NCBI GenBank assembly: GCA_037447655.1
Contig: JBBHKE010000384.1
Span: 1-64,000, forward strand
Length of the DNA: 64,000 bases
Source: Zygnema cylindricum
Lineage: Eukaryota; Streptophyta; Zygnematophyceae; Zygnematales; Zygnemataceae
Reading direction: 5' to 3'
Both the position numbers and the translations under genes were made by a program. A model generated the notes under the pieces. That model worked only from the letters and a program-made list of their open reading frames with translations, did not search any database and had not been told where the DNA came from. Shown piece after piece: positions 44,864 through 54,160 of the stretch (positions within the stretch are counted from its first letter, which is position 1; every line of letters starts with the position of its first letter).

Positions 44864-45654
44864 TGTTGTTCTACAACCACCGGTGAAGGTGGAGGAGCAG
44901 CAGTAGTAGTAGAAGTAGACATGATACACTCTCAGAAGTTATCAAGAATCCTACCAACCAGCTGTTCTTAAGTGCTCACCAATTCTTATACAAGCATCCA
45001 AACCTCACAAAACTCTATCAGAATATAGAGTAGTATAAACACTGGCAACTCCCAAAGTTTCAGCACAATTGACCTAACAACACTCAAGATATAATACTCA
45101 GAAGTTTCCCAAAAACTGTCTGCAGTTTTATTACTTGGAAGTCTAGATACATAAAAATGCTCTAAGTCCTAAGTCTTATACTTTCGGTGTTCTACCGCCG
45201 ATAACAGTGTACCTGAGAGGTACGTCCAAAATCAACCCACCTACTGAGATCTACGTGTCCTTGATCGTGCCAACCCAATCTATCATTGTACAGTCAATAT
45301 TACTCAGAATCTAGATTAAGTGTTTGTACAAATACTTTTCGGCTAAGTCACTTGTGATACTCTTATGAATCTCGTCCGTTGACTAGATTCATATCAATCG
45401 CAGTTGCGTTGTCTCGTACGGGATCACATTTACATCACCCGCGGCTGCGGTGTCCTGCACCGAATCATATCCAAGATAGTAGCAGCTGCGTTGTCCGTAC
45501 GGATCTCATCCAAAGTAACCGCAGCTACGTTTGTCCTGTCTGTGTCGCAGCTTCGCTGCTGCGTTGCTCTTCCGTATCGCAGCTGCGCTGCTGTCTGTAT
45601 AGTTGCTGCGCTGCTGCACTGCTCTGAGACTGAAAGCTTTCCAAAAAGACAACA
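44864..45654 (-). repeat. Copia-6 5' LTR, containing the gag start codon
   Basis: Same ends as the left copy. The gag ATG (44922) lies 59 bases before the LTR's inner end, so the LTR encodes the first 19-20 residues (Ser/Thr/Pro-rich, MSTSTTTAAPPPSPVVV). Confidence 0.9.
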
Positions 45655-45931
45655 GAAGGAAGGCGCACGCGCTTTCTTTTTTCGAAACGACTTACTCCAA
45701 AGTTGATTTTACACGTGTCACTTCACGAACACATCTGCACGGAAAATGAAACACCTGCGCACGAAAACAAAATTCACACAAAACCAAATGGTACATTTCG
45801 TTCGCGGAAACAAAAAGTACCGTCATGAAACGACGTCGTACATTTTGTATGATGACGTGACACTTCACATCAAACAAATAATTGTTGGTATGACGCTTCG
45901 CGAAATGCCGCGAAACGACAAAATCCCAACA
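45655..45931 (-). repeat. Copia-5 3' LTR, right part
   Basis: It continues the Copia-2-type LTR after the Copia-6 insertion. It ends (on plus) with tcccaaca at 45931, followed by the polypurine tract atccccctc (45932-45940). Confidence 0.85.
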
Positions 45932-47140
45932 ATCCCCCTCTTATTCTGGTAATCGCCAAAACTCCTCAACATAATCCAAGTTTCGGTCGCCCCCTCTCAA
46001 AAACATCATCATACGTGGCAACTTTTGTCAGCAAATCTGTCACCTCCTCTTTTGTTTGTATGTACGAAAATACAATCTCGTTCGACGTAACCAAATCTTT
46101 AACAAAATGCCATTGGATCTTGATGTGTTTCGTCCTCTTGTGAAACTATGGATTTTTTTGCCAACGCCATCGCACTCATAATATTAGAATAAATCGTCAT
46201 ACAACCAATAAAAAAGCTCAACTCGCGTAGCACTACAATCCCCAAAAAAATAGCGTACCTCTCCAAGATCCGTTACTTTGAAATGTAAACGTTTCAACTC
46301 TTTAATGCGCTCCATCTTGTCGCATGCCATCAAGAAATCATCCACATAAATAGAAAAGATGATGTGGTCAACTCCTTCACCTTTCACGTAAACTCCAGAA
46401 TCGGACATAGTCCGTACAAATCCGAATTTCAATAGTACTTGATGAAGTCTCAAATACCATGTGCGCGACGCCTGTTTCAAACCATATAATGACTTTCGCA
46501 AACGCCAAACATTTCTTTCCTGCAAAGGAGACACGCCTTCCGGTACCTTCATGTATACCTCTTCCTTCAACTCACCAGTTAAAAATGCAGTTTCCACGTC
46601 CATTTGATGGACGTGCTTCTTCCCCATCGCTGCAAGTGCAATAATAATCCGTAGTGAGTCGAACTTCACCATGGGAGCATAAGTCTTGTTAAAATCGATT
46701 CCCTCGCGTTGTTGGAATCCTTTACAAACAAGCCTTGCATTGTACTTAATAATTTCACCCGAAGCACCAGTCTTTGTCTTAAATACCCACTTTGTATCTA
46801 TCGCCTTTTTCCCATCCGGTAATTTTACTTCCTCAAAAGTTCGATTATCAACCACCGACTTAAATTCTTTCACCCACGCCGGTTTCCACTTACTCTCCCA
46901 ATTGGCCGACCTCCTAGCCTTGACATAAGATTGAGGGTCGCCGGTCATGTTTTTCCGAAAGTGATTGGTATAAAAGAAACTTTGTCTCCTTAGCATCGGA
47001 AAGAAAATAATGTGAATTCGATGCATTTTCCTCTTTTCGATCGTAAGTGAGCTTCTCCGGTTTCTTTCCCTTTGTAGTCTGAGAGCTCCTCCTTAGAACT
47101 TGTTCTTCCTCCTTTTCCTCTTTGTCTTCCTCGGATTGAA
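45932..47140 (-). pseudogene. Copia-5 reverse transcriptase remnant, RNase H deleted
   Basis: Minus 47026-46184 holds a good reverse transcriptase: FEEVKLPDGKKAIDTKWVFK, MDVETAFLTGELKEEVYMKV, SLYGLKQASRTWY, YVDDFLMA, LHFKVTDLGEVRYFFG. Directly after that it jumps to the end of RNase H (the region matching ELSIPISCMTIY), so most of RNase H, about 470 bp, is missing. The tail with frame breaks runs to 45941. This is the mirror image of the defect in Copia-2. Confidence 0.85.
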
Positions 47141-48041
47141 TTTCAATTTCTTTCTCACTTGATTTAGAACTCGATTTAGAGCTTTGAGATTTCTGAATGT
47201 TCTAAGGCACTCGAGAATCTAAAGATCTGTTACTCTTTCTTTCAAATTCAATTTCAACGGATTTCCGCAATTTCTTTTTCTGAGTTTTCACATTCGGTTC
47301 CTCATTGGATTCCGAATCTCCAATGTAGAAAATATTCTCAATTTCTCTCTCCTCATAATAATCAAAATTCTCTTTAAATTTCCCAGCAGGGTCCATGGCG
47401 GATTTGAGATCCTCATGAAAATCCACATTCCAAGATTCATGCACGGTGTGACGAGCTGGATCATACACTCGGTACAAATTTCCCTTTGCACTATAACCAA
47501 TATAAATTCCCGGCCAACACCTTGGTGCAAATTTCCCTTTCCTCTTAATTGATTATACATAAACCGTAGCATGACTTCCCCAAATTCTCAAATGATGAAT
47601 TGTAGGATTTCTTCCACTCCACAACTCCTCCGGTGTTTTATTCCCCGAAACCGAAATGATTATTCTGTTACAAATTTAATATGCCGTAAGAATCGCATCT
47701 CCCCACAAAAACATCTCTCGTCCGGAGCTATGAACCATCGCACGGACCATTTCTTGTAAGGTATGATTCTTCCTCTCGGCCACTCCATTTGACTCCGGAG
47801 AATAAGGCGCCGTGAATTGATGCCTTATACCCCACTCCTTACAATACCCCTCAAAAACAACAAACTCCCCTCCATTGTCCGAACGAATGGACTTAAGCTT
47901 CTTATCAATTTGCCTTTCGGCCATCATATGCCGTTCTATAAATTTTTCAAATGCATCCGATTTCTTTTGCAATAAATACACCCATGACTTTCGAGAGAAG
48001 TCATCAGCAATCACCAAAGTATACTTGTTACCTCTAATTGT
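47141..48041 (-). pseudogene. Copia-5 integrase and linker
   Basis: Minus 48017-47676 encodes the integrase core with all catalytic acids: VIADDFSRKSW, RSDNGGEF, SNGVAERKN, then FLWGDAIL. Positions 47572-47202 encode the post-integrase region (GYSAKGN-type, YDPARHTVHESWNVDFHED) and the acidic/basic linker. Frame breaks occur near 47660 and 47570. The sequence stops at the gap at 48042. The part matching Copia-2 from about 16941 to 17678 is absent here. Confidence 0.85.
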
Positions 48042-48051
48042 NNNNNNNNNN
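48042..48051. other. Assembly gap (10 N)
   Basis: Placeholder gap between Copia-5 integrase and the anomalous segment at 48052. It probably hides the 5' side of Copia-7 and about 0.7 kb of Copia-5. Confidence 0.95.
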
Positions 48052-48310
48052 GGTTGTCGTTCGGGGTAGTGGGTGTATATTATGTATAGATCTTCACGTA
48101 GAGGAGTAGCCTCGTAGTGGTATTAACCGTAGTGAGTTTCATCACTACAGTCATAAGAGGGGTGGGTTTACGTTGGTATCTAGGGATCAAGGATAGTTTA
48201 TAGATTCCTAAGAGAATCGACAGAGGATTAGGGAGAATCACCCTCGTAAATCTGAAGAAGAGTCGTGAGGATGTCGACGTCGATTTAGGCCGACCCAAGT
48301 TAAGTATTTT
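48052..48310. other. Sequence written in reverse without complementing (mirror segment)
   Basis: Neither strand of this 259-base block matches anything in the window. Read backwards, base for base and without complementing, it matches Copia-8 RNase H DNA (58503-58245, minus) at roughly 90% or better. It then reads PDLAAAVGVL, LNAPTKRD, WLHLGGENTDITT, YGDAP and YVLYVGDGACCW. The first 45 bases (48052-48096) are the exact mirror of 48311-48355. So this is Copia-7 sequence typed in the wrong polarity next to a gap, overlapping the true contig end by 45 bases. Confidence 0.93.
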
Positions 48311-48730
48311 ACTTCTAGATATGTATTATATGTGGGTGATGGGGCTTGCTGTTGGAGTAGCAAACAGCAAAAAGTTATTGCTTAGTCCACCATGGAGGCT
48401 GAGTATATGGCCTCTTGCTCTGCTGTAAAAGAATTGATGTGGGTCAAGTCTTTGCATGGTGAGCTTGGTCACCTTAAGAGTGGTGTGCATAAATTTTTTT
48501 GTGATAATTAGGCTGCAATCGCTATTTCTGCCAATCCTAAACATCATTTTAAAGCCAAACACATGGACATCAGACTCAGCTTTGTTAGAGAGAAAGTAGA
48601 AAACAAAATAATCAGTTTAGAGTACCGACCAGATAGTGAGATGGTAGCAGATATGATGACCAAACCTGTGCCTTCCCCTAAGCTAATTTTCTGCAGGGAG
48701 AAGTGTGGTCTGAAATTAAAGATTGACTAG
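48311..48730 (+). pseudogene. Copia-7 fragment: end of RNase H
   Basis: On plus the frame reads CCWSSKQQKVIA, STMEAEYMASCSAVKELMWV, HLKSGVHKFFCDN, HFKAKHMDIRLSFVREKVEN, EYRPDSEMVADMMTKPVPSP and KLKID before the stop at 48730, with two in-frame stops (after KVIA and FFCDN). It is very close to Copia-8 (58270-57865). The upstream part exists only as the mirrored block. Confidence 0.88.
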
Positions 48731-48743
48731 AAAATAAGGGGAG

Positions 48744-49797
48744 TGTAGAAATTAATGGTCCATTTAAAGTATTTTCTAGGTCTAAATAGAAATATAGAAA
48801 GAAGCCGAGGCAGTCTACCTCTAACTTCTCTCTCCAACTCTCAAACTTGTCGTAGTCACTGAGAAATTGGAGAGGGAGCTAGAGCCATGGCTACCTAGGC
48901 TATCCAGAGGTTTACGGGAAATATATATTAGTTAGGGGTTTATTTACTAAAAGGTATGTGCCGGCCACAGGATTTGATCCTAGTACCTACCGGCTGGCAG
49001 ACAGCCGTTAGCCGGTAGCCTTGGCTGTGAAGTCTAGAACTAGTGTTACGTACTATATAGTTTGATAATAAATTAAACATTATCAGGTAGGATAATTCAT
49101 TTAACTGTAATTAGTTACAGGATACATAGATCCAGTAATGTAAAAGTACGGATTATGGTACGGATAAGAAACCAATACCGCTCATTTATTTCTTTAATGA
49201 AACGAATATCGCGCATGTATTTATTACGGCTACGATTAAATGTGAATTTAATCGGACAGCCGGAATTAACGCCGAGATCGCGAAAGAGGATTTTGGCGGT
49301 TTGTGGTCATCGCCACATCAGATAACACGTGGCGGAATGACATTGGATCGCGGCATCTTTGAGGATTAAGGGAGCGAATCCGGACATACCACGTGTCGAC
49401 ATTTAGGGCATGTCGTATAGTGTCCGTACAGAAAGTACACTGGCAGTTGTACTTTTGTGTACGGTACTGTAATTTGATTGGCTCCGTACATCACTAGATA
49501 GAGTCTGTGAGAGAGATAGGACTTAGAAAAATTAGGAGATAGGACCCTCTCTCCCAGAGAGCTTCTATACAAAGGTCAACTTTGACCCTCCATAACTTAC
49601 TGCTCAGGGGAGCAAATTCAGAGATCTTTTTTGCTATCGACTCAGGGGAGTCTTGCCTTCACAAGGGTGAAGTTGGTCAGAGTTATTGTCTGCCAGGGTG
49701 GCAGTTGTTTTTGCTGAAACACAAAGGGGTCAGGGTTATCCTAGAGGCTTCTTGGAAGCTGTCCACTCTGAGGACTTATGGAGGTCTCGAAGTTTCA
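48744..49797 (+). repeat. Copia-7 3' LTR
   Basis: It is preceded by the purine tract aaataaggggag, starts tgtagaaattaatggtcc and ends aagtttca. It is about 1.05 kb and collinear with the Copia-8 LTRs. The inner end carries the gag start codons (atggaggtctcgaagtttca). After it, cgtat leads straight into Copia-5 gag, so Copia-7 inserted there; the Copia-2 empty site reads cctat. Confidence 0.88.
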
Positions 49798-50640
49798 CGT
49801 ATGCCCGCACTTACCGCAAAAATGACATTGCTTGTCCTTTTCTGGACAAGAGGAAGACAAATGTCTAAGACGGTTACATCGATAGGATGTCACATTGGAA
49901 AGATCAAAGGGACCTTCGGTGGACGACCTTGCTCCTTGTTGCCTCGGCCGCCACCACCACCTCTCGGGCCTCCTCCTCTACCACCCCCTCTTCCACCGGC
50001 ATAATTAAGATACGGGGTTTCGGAAGTAGTAGAGTTAAGAACTCCTCTTCCTCCACTTGAAGAAGTCGTTGGAGTTCCATCCGACATTTTGATAAATTGA
50101 CGGTGAATCCGAAGGTGTTATTCTCCTTAGCTCGTAAAATAGTTTTAAGATGCGAAAGCTTCTCCGGTAAAGCATTAAGAAAAACGCTTAACTTATCCGC
50201 ATCTAAGATAATTTGGCAAATGTTGATTAATTGCTCGAGTACAATATTGAAGCGCTTCACGGCATCGTCCATCGATTCATTTGACTTGATTTTAAAATTC
50301 ATAAAGTCCGTATAAACATATTGACCCTTGTTCTCAACGCCTTTCTCATATAGCTCCTCAAATACTTACCAACACTCATAGGCCGTGCCTTGAGCGAGGA
50401 AATGATCAAGCACGGAAGAAGTGCAATTCTTCATCAAATCGGTCGTTGCAGCAAAATACTTCAACCTCCATTGAGCACGTGCCTTACTCTCAAGTGGCAT
50501 TTTCTCTTCTCCATTGACAATCCTCCAAAGCTTCTTGAGAATAAGCTGGCCTAAAATGAACTTCTTCTAAACGGCATAATTGGTGCCATTAAAAGAGTAT
50601 TTCTATTTTTCTTCTTCCCCATGCGCTCTCTCTCTATCTC
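49798..50640 (-). pseudogene. Copia-5 gag remnant
   Basis: Minus 50302-49904 encodes the UBN2-type gag (SNESMDDAVKRFNIVLEQLI, LNALPEKLSHLKTILRAK). It breaks frame near 50100 and continues through a Gly/Arg-rich region (GGRGGGRGGGPRGGGGGRGN) to the first part of the zinc knuckle region, cut by Copia-7 at 49798 (CHFCGK). Upstream to 50600 the N-terminal gag is frame-broken. Same family as Copia-2 gag. Confidence 0.83.
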
Positions 50641-50650
50641 CAAAGCACTA

Positions 50651-50662
50651 GCTCCGATACCA
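50651..50662 (-). other. Copia-5 primer-binding site (tRNA 3'-end type)
   Basis: TGGTATCGGAGC on minus, two bases inside the LTR end, identical to the Copia-2 site. Confidence 0.85.
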
Positions 50663-50664
50663 AT

Positions 50665-51280
50665 TGGAGGATCTTAAGCAAAAGAAATTCAGTCAAATAA
50701 ATTCACAAATGTTAAATCATTACATAGTGGAAGCTCATAAAAGACAAGTGGAATATTCTGCCAAAAAGATTTATAAGTGTTCTTGGCTGAAGCCTTTTTA
50801 CATCATCTCTCTTCTCTCTTCTCTCTCTCCTCACTCTTCTTTAAATAATATCTTACCCCAAGATTAAATATCTAAGATAGATTGATTGATATATTTTACT
50901 CTACAGCGTACACAATTGCCTATATACTCGCTACTCTGCACTAAGAGACAACAAGGTAAGACAAGCAAGACTTAGCATAGCGACAAACTCTGTCCCTAAC
51001 TAACTCTCCCTAGCTAATCTCGCAAACATTAATGAAAGTTCCACGAAGGAAGGCGCACGCGCTTTTTTCCTTCGAAACGACTAACTCCAAAAGTTAACTT
51101 TACACGTATCACTTCCCGAACACATCTGCACGCAAAAAAAAACACCTCCGCACGAAAACAAAAGTCACGCGAAACGAAATAGTACATTTCGTTCATGGAA
51201 ACCAAAAGTACCGCCACGAAACGACGTCGTACATTTTGTATGATGACGTGACACTTCACGTCCAACAAATAAATATTAGT
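50665..51280 (-). repeat. Copia-5 5' LTR, interrupted
   Basis: It runs on plus from tggaggatcttaagc (Copia-2 has tgtaggatc) to attagt at 51280, where the Ty3-like LTR begins. The final 50 or so bases (tatcgcttcgcg...cccaaca) are missing here and would be expected right of that element, outside the window. Confidence 0.85.
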
Positions 51281-52400
51281 TGTCCGCGCGCACGATATCA
51301 CGCCCGCACGCGCGATATTGGGCGTGCGTGCACAATATAATGCACACAAGCGCGGTATTTCAAATGCACGCACGGTTTAAGGCAAGCGCGCGCGACTTTA
51401 TGCATGCACACGCGATTTCATGCATGCACGGACGATTTGATGCACGCACGTCTAGCTTTTTCGTTCCCACAGGCGAAATTTCGCGTCAGTTCATTTATTT
51501 ATATGTTTGTTGAACCGTACTAATTTCATGCGATACTTTTCATTTCATGCGCAAGTATTTCGATTTCGAGTATTTCGTGCGTTATGCTTTGTTTCGTGCA
51601 ATGCACGCGATTTCGAACTATGGACGCGGAGTATCGTTTGGCGCCGAATTGCGATTTCCGGGAGTATCGGCGACGCTTCGATTCCTTCTATTTATTTAAG
51701 TCGCGAATCCATGCAGGTTCGCGCACACATGTAGTTAGGGAGGGTTTTTACCCTCGGACAGTAGATTTTGTCAGGCGTACGGCAGATGATGTTGGCCGCC
51801 TATTGGCCAACATCTTACGTAGTTTCATGCATGTAAAGTAGGCTAGACGTAGGCTAGTTTTGCTTAGGCCTAGCGTAGCTCCTACTTAGGCTAATTCTCA
51901 GACTTAAAGAATTTTAGCTTTTGGACAAGAATTTTCTCTTGGCGGTTGAGCTTCTCTCTTGCTCTCTCTCACCGATTGCTCACATTTTCTCTCTATTATT
52001 GCTAGCTAGCTGTAGAGGCTAGATAGGTTAAGAACATTTACCTTTGTTTTCTGCCCGCGCTTTTTAATCCACACGGCTCAAAGCTATGTCCGGAAGGTTT
52101 CCCTCCAACTTGCGTCATTTTTGGGAAGTGGTGGAGTGAAGTTCGTGTGGAGAGGCATCCAGATCCAGCTGCGCCTTCTACGGGCAGCGGAACGGTTTGG
52201 AGTGTTTGTGTTTGTTTTGTTTGCATTTCGGTTGGGAGTGGGGAAGTGAATTTTGACCGGATTTTGGGAATTTTCCTTGTTTGGTTGAAATTGTTTATTT
52301 GCTTTGCTGCCTCTTCGAGGTAACTCTTGTAGAGAATACGACAGAGACCCGAGAGCCTAGTGGCTACCTCGTGGCTTAGTATTCTTGTCTAAAAGCTACA
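51281..52400 (+). repeat. Left LTR of the Ty3-like gag-protease element (right end uncertain)
   Basis: From tgtccgcgcgcacgatatca at 51281 the sequence matches 63287-64000 in the same orientation over at least 720 bases. It includes alternating cgcgcg/tgcatgca stretches (51283-51450), a ctcggacagtagattttgtc block and the ggctagacgtaggctag block. Comparison stops because the window ends, so the LTR's right border is a guess. I found no convincing primer-binding site between 52000 and 53500. Confidence 0.7.
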
Positions 52401-54160
52401 CTTTTCAAAATCACATTTTTTTAAAGTCTATTTTTTTTTAAATATATTTTTAAAAATATAAATTTTATTTCATAAAAAAAATATTACTTTTCATATTCAA
52501 TTTTTATTCTTGTTTTTGTCTTTCCATTTTCCATCCACTTTATCTTTCATTTTCAGTTTTGCTTCTCAGTTTGGTATGAAAACAAAAATCTAAAGAAAAT
52601 AAAAATATAAATTACATTATTTTCAATATAAAATCCATCTTTTCATTTCTAAATTTTCTTCCACCTATTTTTGATTTGGTTTTTTCCTTTTGATCCGGAT
52701 TTATCTTTCTACGGGTTTTCCCCCTACTTTCTCTCCATTTTTGCTTTTGCTTTCACTTTTGTCTTGAAAAAAAAAATATTATAAAAATATTTGAATTTAC
52801 AAAATTTATTTAGAAAAAAAAAACACACTGTGTTTTTGTTTTTTTTGCTTTTTTCTCTCTTTCTCTCGATCCTTGCCTCCTATCTTGTTGGCGCTCTATT
52901 TCTAGTCTGCAGATTTGGGTCAGATTTTAGGGTTAATCTGCGGAATTAGGGTTTGACTGTAGATTTAGGGTTTGGGCCGCAGATTTAGGGTTTGGGAGGA
53001 TTTAGGGTTTATTTTTTGAAATTCTTAACCCTAGGCCAGCATATAACCATTCACTGGTGAATTTTTGATTTTTACAGCGTGGAATTAGGGTTTGGGAAAC
53101 CTTTTTGCCCAATTTTACCGTATTTTGTGTTTTATTTAGAAATATTCTCAATTTTCCTCATATTTCTTTCTTTTGGTGCAACTTAATTTGTTAACTAGTG
53201 GATGTTTATTTTGTGTGGGATTCGATATTTTTCTTTCTTTTTCTCTTGTCTAATTTAATCATTCAGAAAACTTAACAAAATAAAAATATATATTCTATAT
53301 ATTAAGATTGCACGAATTATCACCTATAATTATCATCGCTTTATAGTTGGGCATAGCGTGGCATAGCGCCGATACACTTATCCTAGCATGATACTAATTG
53401 CTTTGGTGTTTAGCGGTGGTTCTTGGCACGTTTATTCGGAACCGGAGCGGGTTCGATTCTAAGGAGCTCTACAAAATCCGACTTGCCTCGACCAAGTCCG
53501 GTTCACTTTTAGTACTCACCAAAGTATTAAAGGTGTTTTGTAAGTATCACAATGCCTTGCGGGTGCAAGAGCGTTTCTTTGTAATTTGGACACTCGTGTA
53601 GGGGATCAGTGTGGATTGGTTCTGTTACGAACCTTTCTTTTTTAGCATTTGCATTTTCTTGGCTTTTCTTGCATGTTATCTGGCCGTGAGTGGCCTTGAG
53701 GTTTCCTGTACCTGTCTGGATTGGATTTTGTTTCATAGATCTCGTCGTGGGTAGCACTGTTTAGACAATTTTCTGTTTGTGTCGCTGTAGATCTGTACTG
53801 AAAGGTGTCTGGATAGTTCTTTGTTTGTTTTTATAGATCTGGCCCTTCGGCCTTGCCCCATTGTTTGCAAGGTAGAGGTTTTGGTATTCCAGCTTTTTGC
53901 TAGATCTGACCACCGAGTCTTGCTAGAGCCTTCGTGTGTTCGCTTGTTTTGTGTGGATTGGCCTGTCATTTGACGCACCTCGGTTAGGTCGTTCCAAAAT
54001 TTCCTGTCATAATCGAGGGTTTTCTCTTCGTTTATGCCCACGGATTAAGATAACTTACGTTATCCATCCGGATCTACCCGCGGCGGGATAGTTTTCCGTC
54101 CACTGCAGTTAGATCTTTCTAGTTTACACGAGTGTACGAACGCACTAGTTTCGGTTGAGG
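52401..54160 (+). other. Leader of the Ty3-like element
   Basis: Long AT-rich, T-rich stretch with no coding signal and repeated ttagggttt(g/a) motifs (52928-53010). It would be the untranslated leader before gag. Confidence 0.45.

Larger units (their letters stand above)
40648..44922 (-). pseudogene. Copia-6 Gag-Pol polyprotein, two premature stops
   Basis: The ATG at 44922 opens a single 1,425-codon frame. Domains in order: gag (SSRIPIFSGDKYVYWADM), CCHC knuckle CFYCSERGHGYKFC (44184-44143), retropepsin WIMDTGASAHMC (about 43930), GAG-pre-integrase ELWHKRLGHVNYDSL with CDGC, integrase with TDDFSRF, RSDNGGEY and NGVSERLN (all three acidic catalytic positions kept), a linker with Asp/Arg/Asn/Gln repeats, reverse transcriptase with YVDDLLL (about 41630), RNase H with WSDASYGD and STMESEYMA, stop at 40648. 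In-frame TAG at 44586-44584 and TAA at 42006-42004 are the only breaks. Both read-through points lie in conserved sequence, so they are mutations, not programmed stops, as far as I can tell. The first 20 or so codons lie in the LTR. Confidence 0.93.
39724..45654 (-). mobile_element. Copia-6: nearly intact Ty1/copia retrotransposon
   Basis: The element is 5.93 kb, with LTRs 39724-40561 (838 bp, 3') and 44864-45654 (791 bp, 5') and flanking duplications aaagg/gaagg (one mismatch) inside the Copia-5 LTR. The empty-site sequence at 51040-51055 (ccacgaaggaaggcgcacgc) confirms the insertion point. One polyprotein frame spans gag to RNase H with only two nonsense codons and no frameshift. The LTRs differ by few substitutions plus one block of about 47 bp within a gctgcg-rich tract. 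It is the youngest-looking element in the window. Confidence 0.93.

Noticed and set aside
52880-52900. ttggcgctc as primer-binding site of the Ty3-like element
   Set aside because: Only six bases match a TGGCGC-type site and it does not lie next to a defined LTR end.
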